A DNA stretch of 64,000 nt from Clostridium estertheticum (GCF_026650985.1 NZ_CP086239.1:744001-808000), one strand, 5' to 3'; positions 47,286 through 57,549 are shown, counted from the first letter of the stretch. The notes: generated by a model not told the origin, from the sequence alone. Made by a program: numbers and translations.

Positions 47286-47312
47286 AAACGCAACTCATGG
47301 TTGCGTTTTAAT
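47286..47312 (+). terminator. Second hairpin before rimP
   Basis: AAACGCAAC (47286-47294) pairs with GTTGCGTTT (47300-47308), loop TCATG, followed by TAATT. In tandem with the preceding hairpin; either a double terminator or a leader controlling the rimP-nusA operon. Confidence 0.6.
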
Positions 47313-47375
47313 TATAATATTATGATTAATTATGTTAATAATAGTATAAAATACTAATAAAAGGAGGGTGTTAGA

Positions 47376-47837
47376 ATGAGAAATGATACCTTGTTGCAAA
47401 AGCTTAGAAAAATCGCTTTGCCAATAGTTGAAAAAAACAATTGTGAATTATATCATTTGGAGTATGTAAAAGAAGCTGGAGAAAATTATTTGAGAATTTA
47501 TATAGATAGTTCAAGTGGAATATCTTTGGAAGACTGCGAAAAAACTAGCAGAGGCATAAGTGAAATATTAGACGTTGAAGATCCAATAACAGATAGTTAC
47601 TGTTTAGAAGTATCCTCACCAGGAATTGAGAGGATTTTATATGATGATAATCATCTAAAAAAATACATAGGTCAGAATGTACTAGTTAATTTAAAGAGTC
47701 TATATGAGGGAACTAAAAAACTTGAGGGCGATTTAGTAGGATTTTCTGATGTACAAATAGAAATTCAATATGATGGGAATAATATAATTATTCCAAAAGA
47801 AAATATTTCCATCGTAAGTTTAAAACCAGTGCTGTAA
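47376..47837 (+). CDS. rimP: Ribosome maturation factor RimP
   Basis: Assembly factor for the 30S subunit, 153 residues. It contains CELYHLEYVKEAGENYLRIY (about 21-40), GISLEDCEKTSRGISEILD and the conserved YCLEVSSPGIERIL (about 73-86), followed by the C-terminal SH3-like domain. AGGAGGGTG ribosome binding site. First gene of the rimP-nusA-rnpM-ylxQ-infB-rbfA operon, an order conserved across Firmicutes. Confidence 0.95.
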   Translation: MRNDTLLQKLRKIALPIVEKNNCELYHLEYVKEAGENYLRIYIDSSSGISLEDCEKTSRGISEILDVEDPITDSYCLEVSSPGIERILYDDNHLKKYIGQNVLVNLKSLYEGTKKLEGDLVGFSDVQIEIQYDGNNIIIPKENISIVSLKPVL

Positions 47838-47853
47838 GGAGGAAGTTGTTAAA

Positions 47854-49020
47854 ATGAATCAAGAATTTATTGAAGCATTGAGAGAAATTGTAGACCAAAA
47901 GGGAATTAGCGAGGATTTACTTTTTGAAACTATAGAAGATGCATTAGTTGCAGCGTATAAGAAAAATTTTGCTACGCTATCAAATAATAGTCAAGATGTA
48001 AAAGTAACAATGAATAGAGAAACAGGAGAAATACATGTCTATGGTCAAAAGACGGTTGTAGAAGAAGTTGTTGAGGATGCTAGTGAAATGTCCTTAGAAG
48101 AAGCTAAAGAGTACAGCCATAAATATCAAATAGGGGACATTGTTGATATTGAAGTTACTCCAAGAAAATTTGGAAGAATAGCTGCGCAAGCTGCAAAGCA
48201 AGTAGTTATTCAAAGAATTAAAGAAGCTGAAAGAAATATAATATACAATGAATTTATAACCAAAGAATTTGATATTATTACAGGAAGTGTTATAAGAAAA
48301 GACAGAGGCAATGTATTTATAGATTTAGGTAAAATTGAAGCTGTACTTGGAGCTAATGAACAAATGCCAGGTGAAGAATATAATTTTAATGAAAAATTAA
48401 AATTGTATATTGTTGAAGTTAAAAACACTACTAAAGGTGCTCAAGTTGGAGTGTCAAGAACGCATCCAGGTCTTGTAAAACGATTATTTGAATTAGAAGT
48501 GCCAGAAGTTTTTGGTGGAGTTGTCGAGATTAAGAGTATTTCGAGAGAAGCTGGATCAAGAACTAAAATTGCAGTGTACTCAAATGATGAAAATGTTGAT
48601 GCTATGGGAGCTTGCGTTGGACCTAAGGGTGTTAGAGTTCAAAGCATTGTTAATGAATTAAGAAATGAGAAAATTGACATCATTAAATGGAGCAAGAAAG
48701 CTGAAGAATATATTTCAAATGCTTTAAGTCCTGCAAAGGTATTAAATGTAGTAGTTGAGGAAGCTTCTAAATCTGCAAAGGTCATAGTAGAAGATAATCA
48801 ATTATCTTTAGCTATTGGAAAAGAAGGCCAAAATGTTAGATTAGCAGCAAGATTAACTGGTTGGAAAATAGATATAAAAAGTAGAACACAAGCTCAATAC
48901 AACATGGATATAAATGAAGTAGTTAAAAGTGAAGCAGATGAAAGTGAAGTAATTGATAATCAAGTAGCTAAAGATCAATCAACGCAAGAGCAAGTAATTG
49001 AAACCATTACACAGGAGTAG
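47854..49020 (+). CDS. nusA: Transcription termination/antitermination factor NusA
   Basis: RNA polymerase-associated factor that affects pausing, termination and antitermination; 388 residues. Domains in order: N-terminal polymerase-binding domain, S1 domain (about 135-200, with GSVIRKDRGNVFIDLGKIEA), KH1 (SREAGSRTKIAVYSND, then GACVGPKGVRVQSIV) and KH2 (LSLAIGKEGQNVRLAARLTG). A short acidic tail follows. The carboxy-terminal repeats of E. coli NusA are absent, as in other Gram-positives. 16 bases after rimP. Confidence 0.96.
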   Translation: MNQEFIEALREIVDQKGISEDLLFETIEDALVAAYKKNFATLSNNSQDVKVTMNRETGEIHVYGQKTVVEEVVEDASEMSLEEAKEYSHKYQIGDIVDIEVTPRKFGRIAAQAAKQVVIQRIKEAERNIIYNEFITKEFDIITGSVIRKDRGNVFIDLGKIEAVLGANEQMPGEEYNFNEKLKLYIVEVKNTTKGAQVGVSRTHPGLVKRLFELEVPEVFGGVVEIKSISREAGSRTKIAVYSNDENVDAMGACVGPKGVRVQSIVNELRNEKIDIIKWSKKAEEYISNALSPAKVLNVVVEEASKSAKVIVEDNQLSLAIGKEGQNVRLAARLTGWKIDIKSRTQAQYNMDINEVVKSEADESEVIDNQVAKDQSTQEQVIETITQE

Positions 49021-49031
49021 GTGATAGCTTT

Positions 49032-49298
49032 ATGAAAGTTAAAAAAATACCTCAGCGCATGTGTACAGGGTGTATGGAAATGAAACCTAAGAAAGAACTA
49101 TTGCGCATAGTCCATAGTAAAGAAGGCGAAATCTCTATAGATTTAATAGGGAAAAAACCAGGTAGAGGTGCATATGTTTGCATGAACATAGAATGTTTTG
49201 AAAAATCCTATAAGACAAAAAGGTTAGAGCGAAATTTAGGTGGCAAAATAAGCGAAGAAATTTATGCAAAGCTAAAGGATGAGATAAATCATGAATAA
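49032..49298 (+). CDS. rnpM: YlxR family RNA-binding protein (RnpM)
   Basis: Small basic protein of 88 residues with the YlxR/DUF448 signature PQRMCTGCMEMKPKKELLRI at the start and KKPGRGAYVCMNIECFEKS (about 45-63). YlxR proteins, now called RnpM, bind RNase P RNA and modulate its activity in Bacillus. It lies between nusA and ylxQ, its constant position, and its end overlaps ylxQ by eight bases. Confidence 0.92.
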   Translation: MKVKKIPQRMCTGCMEMKPKKELLRIVHSKEGEISIDLIGKKPGRGAYVCMNIECFEKSYKTKRLERNLGGKISEEIYAKLKDEINHE

Positions 49299-49602
49299 TA
49301 AATTTTTTCAATTTTTGGGTTTAACTAAAAAGGCAGGTAAACTTATTGAAGGTTACAATCAGTGTGAAGATGCACTATCGCATGGTAGAGGAACCCTTAT
49401 AATTTTATCTGAGGAAAGCGCTGTAAATACTAAAGACAAGTTTAAAAGATTATCTATTAAAAATGTTATACCCCTTATTGAAGGTGTTTCGAATGAAACT
49501 TTAGGTAAATGTTTAGGTAGACCAGAAATTAATGTTTTATGCGTAAACGATAAAAAAATGACGAATAAGCTATTAAGCTTATGGAATGAAAACATTGAAT
49601 AA
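49291..49602 (+). CDS. ylxQ: YlxQ, L7Ae-like RNA-binding protein
   Basis: Protein of 103 residues related to the L7Ae/L30e kink-turn binding family, with FLGLTKKAGKLIEGYNQCED at the start and the central strand TLIILSEESAVNTKDKFK. Homologues sit between rnpM and infB in Firmicutes; a role in RNA binding is inferred from fold, and it is not an essential ribosomal protein. Overlaps the end of rnpM by eight bases. Confidence 0.9.
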   Translation: MNNKFFQFLGLTKKAGKLIEGYNQCEDALSHGRGTLIILSEESAVNTKDKFKRLSIKNVIPLIEGVSNETLGKCLGRPEINVLCVNDKKMTNKLLSLWNENIE

Positions 49603-49625
49603 ATTAAATTTCGGGGGTGAATGAT

Positions 49626-51701
49626 TTGGCAAAAGTCAGAATATATGAATTAGCTAAAGAATTAGAAGTGTCAAGTAAAGAATTAATTAATGTACTATTC
49701 GAAGAGTTTAGTATAAAGGCCAAAAATCATATGAGTGTGATTGAGGAAGAGGATGCTGAATTAATTAAGGAACTTTATAGTGACGAAAATTCAGGACTTA
49801 AGGATAATAAAAACGAAACAGTAGAACACTATGAAAACTTAGCTAACGAAGATGCTAATAAAGTTGTAATAAGAAAAAGAGGCAGAAAAGGTCGCGATGA
49901 ATTAGGAAGTGGCAACAATGCTGTTGAACCAATCGATGACGAAGTTGTAGTAATCGAAAGTACTATTACAGTTAAAGATTTGGCTGATACGTTAAAAAGA
50001 CCTTATGTTGAAGTAATAAAACAACTTATTTTCATAGGTGTTATGGCTGGAATGAATCAAGAAATAGATTTTGCAACAGCTGAAAAAGTTATAGAAAAAT
50101 ATGGTGCACTTGCTGTACTAAAAGACCCTGAAGAAGGGAAAATTGCTGATGATGAAGATATTGAGGAAAATGACGCTGAATTAGGTACAGATAAAAAACC
50201 AGCAGTTGTTACTGTTATGGGTCATGTTGATCACGGTAAGACATCATTACTTGATTGTATTAGAAAATCTAAGGTTACAGAAACAGAAGCCGGCGGAATA
50301 ACACAACATATAGGTGCATATACTGTTAATATTAATGGAGAAAAAATAACATTTTTAGACACACCTGGTCATGAAGCTTTTACAGCAATGAGAGCGCGTG
50401 GTGCTCAAATAACAGATATAGTTATTTTAGTAGTTGCGGCTGATGATGGTATTATGCCACAAACTGTTGAAGCTATAAATCACTGTAAGGCTGCTGGTGT
50501 ACCAATGATAGTAGCTATAAATAAGATAGATAGACCAGGAGCTAATATAGATAAAGTTAAACAAGAATTAACAGAACATGGACTTGTAGCAGAAGATTGG
50601 GGTGGAGACACAATATGTGTTCCAGTATCAGCTCATACTAAGGAAGGTATTGATACTTTACTTGAAATGATACTAATTACTGCAGAAATGTTAGAGCTTA
50701 AAGCAAATACTAAAAGACACGCAAAAGGAACTGTAATAGAAGGAAAACTTGATAAAGGTCGCGGACCACTTGCTACATTACTTGTACAAAATGGTACACT
50801 TCACACTGGTGATTCTATAATAGTTGGATCAACTTACGGAAGAATAAGAGCAATGTTTGATGATAAGGGTAAAAAAATAAAGACAGCAGGACCATCTATA
50901 CCAGTAGAAATACTTGGATTATCTGATGTACCATCAGCTGGAGATAGATTTAATGTAATTAAAGATGAGAAAACTGCAAGAAATATGGCTGAGGCTAGAA
51001 AAACAAATTTAAGAGAAGAACATTTTCAAGCTAGTAATAGAGTTTCTATGGAAAATTTATACAATCAAATACAAGAAGGATCTGTTAAAGAACTTGGCGT
51101 AATTGTTAAAGCTGACGTTCAGGGATCTGTAGAAGCTGTAAGACAATCACTTGAAAAATTATCTACTGATAATGTTAAAGTAAGAGTTATACATTCTGGA
51201 GTTGGAGCTATAACAGAAACTGATGTTGTACTTGCGGCTGCTTCAAATGCAATAATTATAGGGTTTAATGTAAGACCTGATAATAATGCTGCAATAGTTG
51301 GAGAAAAAGAAAAAGTAGAAATTAAAACATATAGAATAATTTATGATGCTCTTGATGATATAAAATTAGCAATGCTTGGAATGCTCGACCCTGTATATAA
51401 AGAAGTTGTTTTAGGAAGAGTAGAAATAAGACAAATATATAAAGTTTCAAATGTAGGTACAATAGCAGGTTCTTATGTATTGACTGGTAAAATTACTAGA
51501 AATAGTAGCGTTAGAGTTCTTAGAAATGGAATAGTTATAACTGAATCAACTTTAGCTTCATTGAAGAGATTTAAAGATGATGCAAAAGAAGTTGCTGCTG
51601 GATTTGAATGTGGATTAAGTGTAGACAAATTCAATGACCTTAAAGAAGGAGACATCATTGAAGCATTCATAATGGAAGAAATAAAACCAAAACTAGTATA
51701 A
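49626..51701 (+). CDS. infB: Translation initiation factor IF-2
   Basis: GTPase that brings initiator tRNA to the 30S subunit, about 691 residues. The N-terminal IF2N motif is [20 protein letters not shown], followed by a short acidic and basic linker and a second IF2N-like domain (about 110-165). The G domain has [12 protein letters not shown] near residue 199, DTPGHEAF and NKIDRPGA; domains II-IV follow. The start appears to be TTG 49626: GGGGGTGA at 49613-49620 is the ribosome binding site and an upstream GTG 49617 lies inside it. The linker is short for the family. Confidence 0.95.
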   Translation: MAKVRIYELAKELEVSSKELINVLFEEFSIKAKNHMSVIEEEDAELIKELYSDENSGLKDNKNETVEHYENLANEDANKVVIRKRGRKGRDELGSGNNAVEPIDDEVVVIESTITVKDLADTLKRPYVEVIKQLIFIGVMAGMNQEIDFATAEKVIEKYGALAVLKDPEEGKIADDEDIEENDAELGTDKKPAVVTVMGHVDHGKTSLLDCIRKSKVTETEAGGITQHIGAYTVNINGEKITFLDTPGHEAFTAMRARGAQITDIVILVVAADDGIMPQTVEAINHCKAAGVPMIVAINKIDRPGANIDKVKQELTEHGLVAEDWGGDTICVPVSAHTKEGIDTLLEMILITAEMLELKANTKRHAKGTVIEGKLDKGRGPLATLLVQNGTLHTGDSIIVGSTYGRIRAMFDDKGKKIKTAGPSIPVEILGLSDVPSAGDRFNVIKDEKTARNMAEARKTNLREEHFQASNRVSMENLYNQIQEGSVKELGVIVKADVQGSVEAVRQSLEKLSTDNVKVRVIHSGVGAITETDVVLAAASNAIIIGFNVRPDNNAAIVGEKEKVEIKTYRIIYDALDDIKLAMLGMLDPVYKEVVLGRVEIRQIYKVSNVGTIAGSYVLTGKITRNSSVRVLRNGIVITESTLASLKRFKDDAKEVAAGFECGLSVDKFNDLKEGDIIEAFIMEEIKPKLV

Positions 51702-51721
51702 GATAAGGAGTAGTGGGTTGT

Positions 51722-52120
51722 ATGGTTAGTTATAGAAATGGTAGAATAAATGAAGAAATTAAAAAAGATGTAAGCAATACAATTCAAAACAAAATAAAAG
51801 ATCCAAGATTAAGTGCTATGGTTAGTGTAACAAAAGTAGACACAACAAAAGACTTAAGTTATACAAAAATCTATGTTAGTATATTTGGAAATGAAATTGA
51901 AAAGAAAGAAACAATTCAAGCACTTAAAAGTTCAACTGGTCTTATAAGAAAAGAAATAGGGATGCACGTTAAGTTAAGACATGTTCCTCAGGTTATTATA
52001 GAGCTAGATGAAACCATAGAACGTGCAATACATTTAGAAAACATTTTCCATCAAATAAAGGCAAAAGATAAGAATGAACATGAAAAAAAGATTGAAGAAG
52101 AAACAAAGAGTGAGGACTAA
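51722..52120 (+). CDS. rbfA: Ribosome-binding factor A
   Basis: KH-fold factor that helps mature 16S rRNA at the 5' end; 132 residues, with YRNGRINEEIKKDVSNTI at the start and the conserved SVTKVDTTKDLSYTKIYVS (about 34-52). ATG 51722 gives the family start and lies 11 bases after AAGGAG; an in-frame GTG at 51713 is only two bases from that site. Its end overlaps the start of nrnA by about 41 bases. Confidence 0.93.
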   Translation: MVSYRNGRINEEIKKDVSNTIQNKIKDPRLSAMVSVTKVDTTKDLSYTKIYVSIFGNEIEKKETIQALKSSTGLIRKEIGMHVKLRHVPQVIIELDETIERAIHLENIFHQIKAKDKNEHEKKIEEETKSED

Positions 52121-53081
52121 TGATATTAACGATATCATTAACAAGATAAAAATATTTAATAAAATTGCTATAACTTTTCATACTTCACCTGATGGAGATT
52201 CACTAGGTAGTGCTTTGGCATTACTTATTGGTCTGAGAAAATTAAACAAGAACGTATATATAATATCAAAAGAAGAAATTCCACAAACTTTTGAGTTCTT
52301 GCCATGTTCTGTTGAAATTAATGGTGAAGTAAGCGCGCCATTAACGGATACTGAGTGTGTAATAGTACTAGATTGTGGTGATCTTAAAAGAATTAATGCA
52401 AATCTATTGCTGCAAAATAGGAAATTTGAATTAATTAATATAGATCATCATATGTCTAATGATTTATATGGAGATTTAAATTTTATAAACACAAAAGCTT
52501 CTGCAGTTGGAGAAATTGTATATGAAATGCTTAGACTTCTTGATGTGAAATTAGACAAAAAAATAAGTTCATGTTTGTACACAGCTGTGCTTACAGATAC
52601 AGGCTGCTTTAAGCATTCAAACACCACAGCAGTAACTCACATCATTGCAGGTGAACTTATTAATACTGGTATAGATTTTAGTGATATTCACAGGAGAATT
52701 TATGAAAATAAAAAATTAAATAAAATAAAGTTTTGCGGTAAAGTTATTAGTAATTTGACCGTTGAGCTTGATGGTAAAGTTTGTGTTATGTATATAACAA
52801 AAGACATGATAAAAAAATATGATTTGTTATCTATAGACACGTCGGATGTTATTGATTTTGCTACTTCAATAGACACCGTTGAGGTTGCAATACTTATTAA
52901 AGAATATGAAAATGGTGTTAAAGTAAGTTTAAGATCTAAATCCTTAGTAGATGTTAGCAAAATTGCAGAAAAATTTAAGGGTGGCGGTCATATTAGGGCT
53001 TCAGGTTTTTATTACGAGGCAAGTTTTGATAATACTAAAGTTAAATTAATGGAAATTTTAGAAAAAGAGTTGATGAAATGA
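52080..53081 (+). CDS. nrnA: DHH family phosphoesterase, NrnA-like
   Basis: Phosphoesterase of about 333 residues: the DHH domain has TFHTSPDGDSLGSALAL (near residue 37), IVLDCGD and INIDHHMSND, and the DHHA1 domain at the C-terminus has FKGGGHIRASGF. Family members degrade short RNAs and dephosphorylate pAp. Its position between rbfA and truB is conserved. The start is uncertain: ATG 52074, ATG 52080 and GTG 52110 are in frame, all inside rbfA and all with weak ribosome binding sites. The end overlaps truB by four bases (ATGA). Confidence 0.88.
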   Translation: MKKRLKKKQRVRTNDINDIINKIKIFNKIAITFHTSPDGDSLGSALALLIGLRKLNKNVYIISKEEIPQTFEFLPCSVEINGEVSAPLTDTECVIVLDCGDLKRINANLLLQNRKFELINIDHHMSNDLYGDLNFINTKASAVGEIVYEMLRLLDVKLDKKISSCLYTAVLTDTGCFKHSNTTAVTHIIAGELINTGIDFSDIHRRIYENKKLNKIKFCGKVISNLTVELDGKVCVMYITKDMIKKYDLLSIDTSDVIDFATSIDTVEVAILIKEYENGVKVSLRSKSLVDVSKIAEKFKGGGHIRASGFYYEASFDNTKVKLMEILEKELMK

Positions 53082-53947
53082 ATGGTATATTAAATGTATT
53101 TAAACCTACAGGAATTACTTCTTTTGATGTAGTGCGTTTAATAAGAAAAATCAGTAAAGTAAAAAAAGTAGGCCACGCTGGCACTCTAGACCCTGAAGCT
53201 AGCGGGGTCTTACCTGTTTGTATAGGAAAAGCAACAAAGGCTATAGACTATATAATGGGAGACTTTAAAATTTACGAAACTGAATTAAAATTAGGCGTTA
53301 TTACAGATACTTATGATAGAGAGGGTAAAATTCTAAAAGAAAGTGAAGTTAATTTAGGCGTAGATGAAATTACGCTAGTTATTAATTCATTTATAGGAGA
53401 AATAAAACAAGTCCCACCTATGTACTCAGCTCTAAAGGTTAATGGAAAAAAACTTTATGAGTTAGCGAGAGCTGGAATAGAAATAGAGAGAGAGCCAAGA
53501 CCTATAACAATCTATGACATAAATATTACAGACATTAATTTACCTTATATAAAATTCACGGTAAAATGCTCTAAAGGTACATACATTAGAAGTCTGTGTT
53601 ATGATATTGGGGAAAAATTAAAATGTGGTGGCATGATGTGGAATCTACAAAGAACGGCTACAGGTCAATTTCATATTGATAATGCTATAAATGTTAATGA
53701 ATTAAATGAAGAAAATATAAATAAATATATTATGCCTATAGAAACTATTTTTAGTGCGAATGCTAGAATTACCATAGAGGATAGATTTGTTAAGTTCTTA
53801 TTAAATGGTGTTATAGTAAAGGATAAGGCACTAATTTGTAAGTTTGAATCTGGCATTATGTATAGTATATATAATAATGATAATGATTTTATTGGAATTG
53901 CGGATAAAAGTGATGATGGTGTTAGATTAATAAAATCATTTATATAG
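53078..53947 (+). CDS. truB: tRNA pseudouridine(55) synthase TruB
   Basis: Isomerises U55 of the T-loop of tRNAs. The 289-residue protein begins MNGILNVFKPTGITSFDVV and has GHAGTLDPEASGVLPVCIG (catalytic Asp near residue 38), then VPPMYSALKVNGKKLYELAR and CSKGTYIRSLCYDIG, all TruB signatures. It overlaps nrnA by four bases and is followed 12 bases later by ribF. Confidence 0.96.
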   Translation: MNGILNVFKPTGITSFDVVRLIRKISKVKKVGHAGTLDPEASGVLPVCIGKATKAIDYIMGDFKIYETELKLGVITDTYDREGKILKESEVNLGVDEITLVINSFIGEIKQVPPMYSALKVNGKKLYELARAGIEIEREPRPITIYDINITDINLPYIKFTVKCSKGTYIRSLCYDIGEKLKCGGMMWNLQRTATGQFHIDNAINVNELNEENINKYIMPIETIFSANARITIEDRFVKFLLNGVIVKDKALICKFESGIMYSIYNNDNDFIGIADKSDDGVRLIKSFI

Positions 53948-53959
53948 GAGTATATTAAA

Positions 53960-54880
53960 ATGTTAATTATAGAAGATAATTTTAAAACTAATCTTAAATA
54001 TCAAACTTTTATTGCACTCGGAAGTTTTGATGGACTACATTTGGGACATATGCACCTTATAAATAAAACAGTGGAATTATCAAAAGCAAATAATGCTAAA
54101 AGTATGATCTGTACTTTTAAAAATCATCCATTGTCTGTTATTAATAAAGAAATTTGCCCAAAACTTATAATGGATAATGATACTAAAATAAAATTACTGG
54201 AAGACACAGGTATAGATATAGTTAATTTAGCTAATTTTGATAAAGATTTTATGAAGATAACCCCTGAAGAATTTATAAGAAATATGGTTAAGTGCTATAA
54301 TGCGAAGGGGATAATTGTTGGTTTTAATTATAGATTTGGTTATAAGAATCTAGGTGATGTAGAAATGCTTAAGGCATATAGCACAATACTTGGATATAAT
54401 CTATATGTTTGTGATGCAATTAGTGTCAATGATGAAATTGTAAGTAGTTCAAAAATCCGTCATCTAATTGCTGAGGGTAATATTGTTAAAGCAAATGAAC
54501 TTTTAGGACGTCCACATACTATTATTGGAAAAGTGATTACTGGTAAACAACTTGGTAGAACTATTGGTTTTCCAACTGTAAATTTAAATTATAATAAGGA
54601 ATATATTCTTCCAAAGGGAGGGGTATATTATACTATAATTGAATATGATAATTATCTTTATAAAGCTATAACCAATATAGGATACAATCCTACTGTAGAA
54701 GGTGGTAAATTATCAGTAGAAACGCATATTTTAGATTTTAACAAGCAAATTTATAGTGAGATAGTTAAAATAAACTTTATAAACAGAATAAGAGATGAAG
54801 TTAAATTTAATACTATAGAGGAACTAAAGCAGCAGCTTGTAAAAGATAAGGAGTATGCTTATAATCAAAAAATAGAATAA
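53960..54880 (+). CDS. ribF: Bifunctional riboflavin kinase/FAD synthetase
   Basis: Makes FMN and then FAD from riboflavin; 306 residues. The N-terminal adenylyltransferase part has FIALGSFDGLHLGHMHLIN (near residue 15-33, HxGH) and GFNYRFGYKNLGD. VSSSKIRHLIAEGNI precedes the C-terminal kinase domain, which has TGKQLGRTIGFPTVNLNY (near residue 194). Cotranscribed with truB in the classical truB-ribF-rpsO arrangement. Confidence 0.95.
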   Translation: MLIIEDNFKTNLKYQTFIALGSFDGLHLGHMHLINKTVELSKANNAKSMICTFKNHPLSVINKEICPKLIMDNDTKIKLLEDTGIDIVNLANFDKDFMKITPEEFIRNMVKCYNAKGIIVGFNYRFGYKNLGDVEMLKAYSTILGYNLYVCDAISVNDEIVSSSKIRHLIAEGNIVKANELLGRPHTIIGKVITGKQLGRTIGFPTVNLNYNKEYILPKGGVYYTIIEYDNYLYKAITNIGYNPTVEGGKLSVETHILDFNKQIYSEIVKINFINRIRDEVKFNTIEELKQQLVKDKEYAYNQKIE

Positions 54881-54904
54881 TAAACGTAAAGATGTAAAAA
54901 TTAA

Positions 54905-54933
54905 TTTACAATTTAATCTTAGTTTGTTATAAT
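54905..54933 (+). promoter_or_regulatory. Extended -10 promoter for rpsO
   Basis: TTTACA at 54905-54910, a 17-base spacer and TATAAT at 54928-54933, with TGT just before the -10 box. Transcription would start near 54940, upstream of the S15 leader. Confidence 0.82.
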
Positions 54934-54958
54934 TGATTTGAACCTTATGCTAAGTTAG

Positions 54959-55002
54959 CCGAATCACCAACGGTCTACTTGGAATATGGGGATTTTATTC
55001 GG
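54959..55002 (+). promoter_or_regulatory. Putative S15 leader before rpsO
   Basis: CCGAAT (54959-54964) pairs with ATTCGG (54997-55002), and the ribosome binding site GGAGGTG begins inside and directly after the right arm. S15 autoregulation through its mRNA leader is known in several bacteria, with different structures; the exact class here is not recognised. Confidence 0.55.
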
Positions 55003-55014
55003 AGGTGTTGTAAA

Positions 55015-55278
55015 ATGACAAAGATTACAAAACAAGAAATAATGGTAAAACATGCAAGACATGAAGGAGATACAGGTTCTCCAGAAGTACAAATTGCACT
55101 TTTAACTGAAAGAATTACAGAGTTAAATGAGCATTTAAAAGTTCACAAAAAAGATAACCATTCAAGAAGAGGTCTGTTAATGATGGTTGGTCAAAGAAAA
55201 GGTATGTTAGGTTACTTAAAGAACAAAGATATTGAAAGATATCGTGCAATTCTAGCAGAACTCGGACTAAGAAAATAA
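55015..55278 (+). CDS. rpsO: 30S ribosomal protein S15
   Basis: Primary 16S rRNA-binding protein of 87 residues, starting [20 protein letters not shown] and containing [34 protein letters not shown] and a lysine/arginine-rich C-terminus. GGAGGTG lies eight bases before ATG 55015; a frame-extended upstream start (54979) would cross the leader and is rejected. Its mRNA leader probably binds S15 itself. Followed by a terminator and then pnp. Confidence 0.97.
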   Translation: MTKITKQEIMVKHARHEGDTGSPEVQIALLTERITELNEHLKVHKKDNHSRRGLLMMVGQRKGMLGYLKNKDIERYRAILAELGLRK

Positions 55279-55281
55279 TTC

Positions 55282-55309
55282 AGAGCGGCTTAGCCGCTCT
55301 ATTATTTTA
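55282..55309 (+). terminator. Terminator after rpsO
   Basis: AGAGCGGCT (55282-55290) and AGCCGCTCT (55292-55300) form a GC-rich stem, followed by ATTATTTT. Read-through would enter pnp. Confidence 0.82.
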
Positions 55310-55336
55310 GGTTAGGGCAAAATATATACGATTAGC

Positions 55337-55362
55337 TACCAATATTTATAAAAATATTGGTA
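55337..55362 (+). promoter_or_regulatory. Hairpin in the pnp leader
   Basis: TACCAATATTT (55337-55347) pairs perfectly with AAATATTGGTA (55352-55362) around a four-base loop, 11 bases before the GGGGAGG site of pnp. In E. coli a pnp leader hairpin is cut by RNase III and then controlled by PNPase itself; a similar role here is inference. Confidence 0.48.
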
Positions 55363-55387
55363 ATTTAAATTGAGGGGAGGCAAATAT

Positions 55388-57514
55388 ATGATTCATACTA
55401 TAGAAACGATTGTAGCAGGGAGAAAACTTAAAGTTGAATATGGTAAGGTTGGAATGTTATCAGACTGTGCAATTTTTATGAGTTATGGTGAGACAGTAGT
55501 TTTAGTTAATACAAATGCTTCAGAAAAACCTAGGGACGGTATCGACTTCTTTCCATTAAGTGTAGAATATGAAGAAAAACTTTATGCTGTTGGTAAAATT
55601 CCAGGTGGCTTCATAAAAAGAGAAGCAAGACCATCAGAAAGAGCAATTTTAACTGCAAGGGGTATAGATAGGCCTCTAAGACCATTATTTCCTAAAGGTT
55701 ATAAAAATGATGTTCAAATTGTTTGTACAGTACTATCAGTTGAACAAGATAATTCACCTGAAATACTTGCTATGAATGGAGCATCACTTGCATTATGTAT
55801 ATCAAGTATACCTTTTACTGATGCTGTCGCAACGGTTTCAGTTGGTTTAGTAGATGGTAAATTCATATTAAGCCCAACAGCAGACGAGAGAAAAGTAAGT
55901 GTTATGAAGCTTACAGTTTGTGCTACAAAAGATAATGTAACAATGATAGAAGCTAGTGGAGACGAAATAGCTGAAGATGTAATGATAGCTGCAATCGACT
56001 TTGCTTTTGAAGCATGTAAAAAAATAGTAGCTTTCCAAGAAGAAGCAGTAGCTAAATTTGGAAAGAAAAAAAACATTCCTGAGTTTAAAAAAATAGATGA
56101 AACTCTCGAAAGTGAAGTTAGAAAATTCTCATTTGATATGGTGAAGACAGCAATGTACATAATGGATAAAGATGAGAGAAATGTAATGGTTGATCAAATT
56201 AAAGCAAAAATAAGCGCTGAATTTGATGAAAAGTATGCTGATAAAAAATCAGATATAGGTGAAATTTTCTATAATATTCAAAAAGAAATAGTTAGAAATA
56301 TGATGTTAAATGAAAATAGAAGACCTGATGGAAGAGCTTTTGATGAAGTTAGACCAATAAGTTGTGAGGTAGGAATACTTCCAAGAACTCATGGAACAGG
56401 TCTTTTTACAAGAGGACTTACTCAAGTTATGGGAGTTGCGACACTTGGAGCATTAAAGGAAGCGCAAATACTAGACGGAATAAGTGATGAAGATACTAAA
56501 AGATATATGCATCATTATAATTTTCCAGCTTATAGCGTAGGAGAAACTAAACCAATGCGTGGACCTGGAAGACGAGAAATCGGACATGGAGCACTAGCTG
56601 AAAAAGCAGTAGAACCACTTTTACCATCTGTAGAAGAATTTCCATATGCAATTCGTGTGGTATCAGAAGTATTAAGTTCTAATGGTTCAACATCTCAAGC
56701 GAGCGTAAGTGCAAGTATTTTGGCACTATTAGATGCTGGAGTTCCAATTAAGAGACCTGCAGCTGGAATTGCAATGGGACTAATTACAAATGATGATTTA
56801 TCTAAAGAAAAAGTTATAACTGATATTCAGGGTATAGAAGATTTCTTTGGTGATATGGACTTTAAAGTAGCTGGAACTGTTAATGGTATTACAGCTATAC
56901 AAGTTGATACAAAACTTCATGGATTATCTAATTACTGCATTAAAACTGCAATTATAGATGCGAAAAAAGCTAGACTTCATATAATTGGAAAAATGAATGA
57001 ATGTATAGCTGCTCCAAGAAGTGAAATGTCAAAGTATGCTCCTAGAATGTATGTACTAAATGTTGCACCTGACAAAATTAGGGATGTAATAGGTAAAGGT
57101 GGAGCAACTATAAAGAAAATTATAGCAGAAACTGGTGTTAAAATAGATACTAGTGATGATGGAAAAATTGTAATTATGTCTAATGATGGCGTGAGCGCAA
57201 ATAGAGCAGTGGAAATAATTGAACAGTTAACTAAATCTGTTAAAGTTGGAGAAATATATTTAGGAAAAGTAACTAAGATTGCTGCTTTTGGAGCATTTGT
57301 TGAAATTTTACCTAATAAAGAAGGATTAGTTCATATTTCTAAACTTGATTTTGAGAGAGTTAATAAAGTAGAAGATATTGTATCGGTTGGCGATGAAATA
57401 TTAGTAAAAGTAATGGAAATAGATAATCAGGGAAGAGTAAATCTTTCAAGAAGAGATGCTATGAAAGATAGCGAAAATGAAAAAAAAGAGAATGAAAAAA
57501 AATTGAATGAATAA
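55388..57514 (+). CDS. pnp: Polyribonucleotide nucleotidyltransferase
   Basis: Phosphorolytic 3'-5' exoribonuclease of the degradosome, about 708 residues. It has two RNase PH domains, with [20 protein letters not shown] and [20 protein letters not shown], then a KH domain ([14 protein letters not shown]) and an S1 domain ([20 protein letters not shown]). It ends in a lysine/glutamate tail. ATG 55388 is preceded by GGGGAGG; the in-frame TTG upstream (55370) is not used. Probably controlled through the leader hairpin at 55337. Confidence 0.97.
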   Translation: MIHTIETIVAGRKLKVEYGKVGMLSDCAIFMSYGETVVLVNTNASEKPRDGIDFFPLSVEYEEKLYAVGKIPGGFIKREARPSERAILTARGIDRPLRPLFPKGYKNDVQIVCTVLSVEQDNSPEILAMNGASLALCISSIPFTDAVATVSVGLVDGKFILSPTADERKVSVMKLTVCATKDNVTMIEASGDEIAEDVMIAAIDFAFEACKKIVAFQEEAVAKFGKKKNIPEFKKIDETLESEVRKFSFDMVKTAMYIMDKDERNVMVDQIKAKISAEFDEKYADKKSDIGEIFYNIQKEIVRNMMLNENRRPDGRAFDEVRPISCEVGILPRTHGTGLFTRGLTQVMGVATLGALKEAQILDGISDEDTKRYMHHYNFPAYSVGETKPMRGPGRREIGHGALAEKAVEPLLPSVEEFPYAIRVVSEVLSSNGSTSQASVSASILALLDAGVPIKRPAAGIAMGLITNDDLSKEKVITDIQGIEDFFGDMDFKVAGTVNGITAIQVDTKLHGLSNYCIKTAIIDAKKARLHIIGKMNECIAAPRSEMSKYAPRMYVLNVAPDKIRDVIGKGGATIKKIIAETGVKIDTSDDGKIVIMSNDGVSANRAVEIIEQLTKSVKVGEIYLGKVTKIAAFGAFVEILPNKEGLVHISKLDFERVNKVEDIVSVGDEILVKVMEIDNQGRVNLSRRDAMKDSENEKKENEKKLNE

Positions 57515-57520
57515 TAATAG

Positions 57521-57549
57521 AGGGGCTTAGGTGCCTTTTTATTTTTTTT
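57521..57549 (+). terminator. Terminator after pnp
   Basis: AGGGGC (57521-57526) pairs with GCCTTT (two G-U pairs) over TTAGGT, followed by T-rich sequence. The stem is short. Confidence 0.6.
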
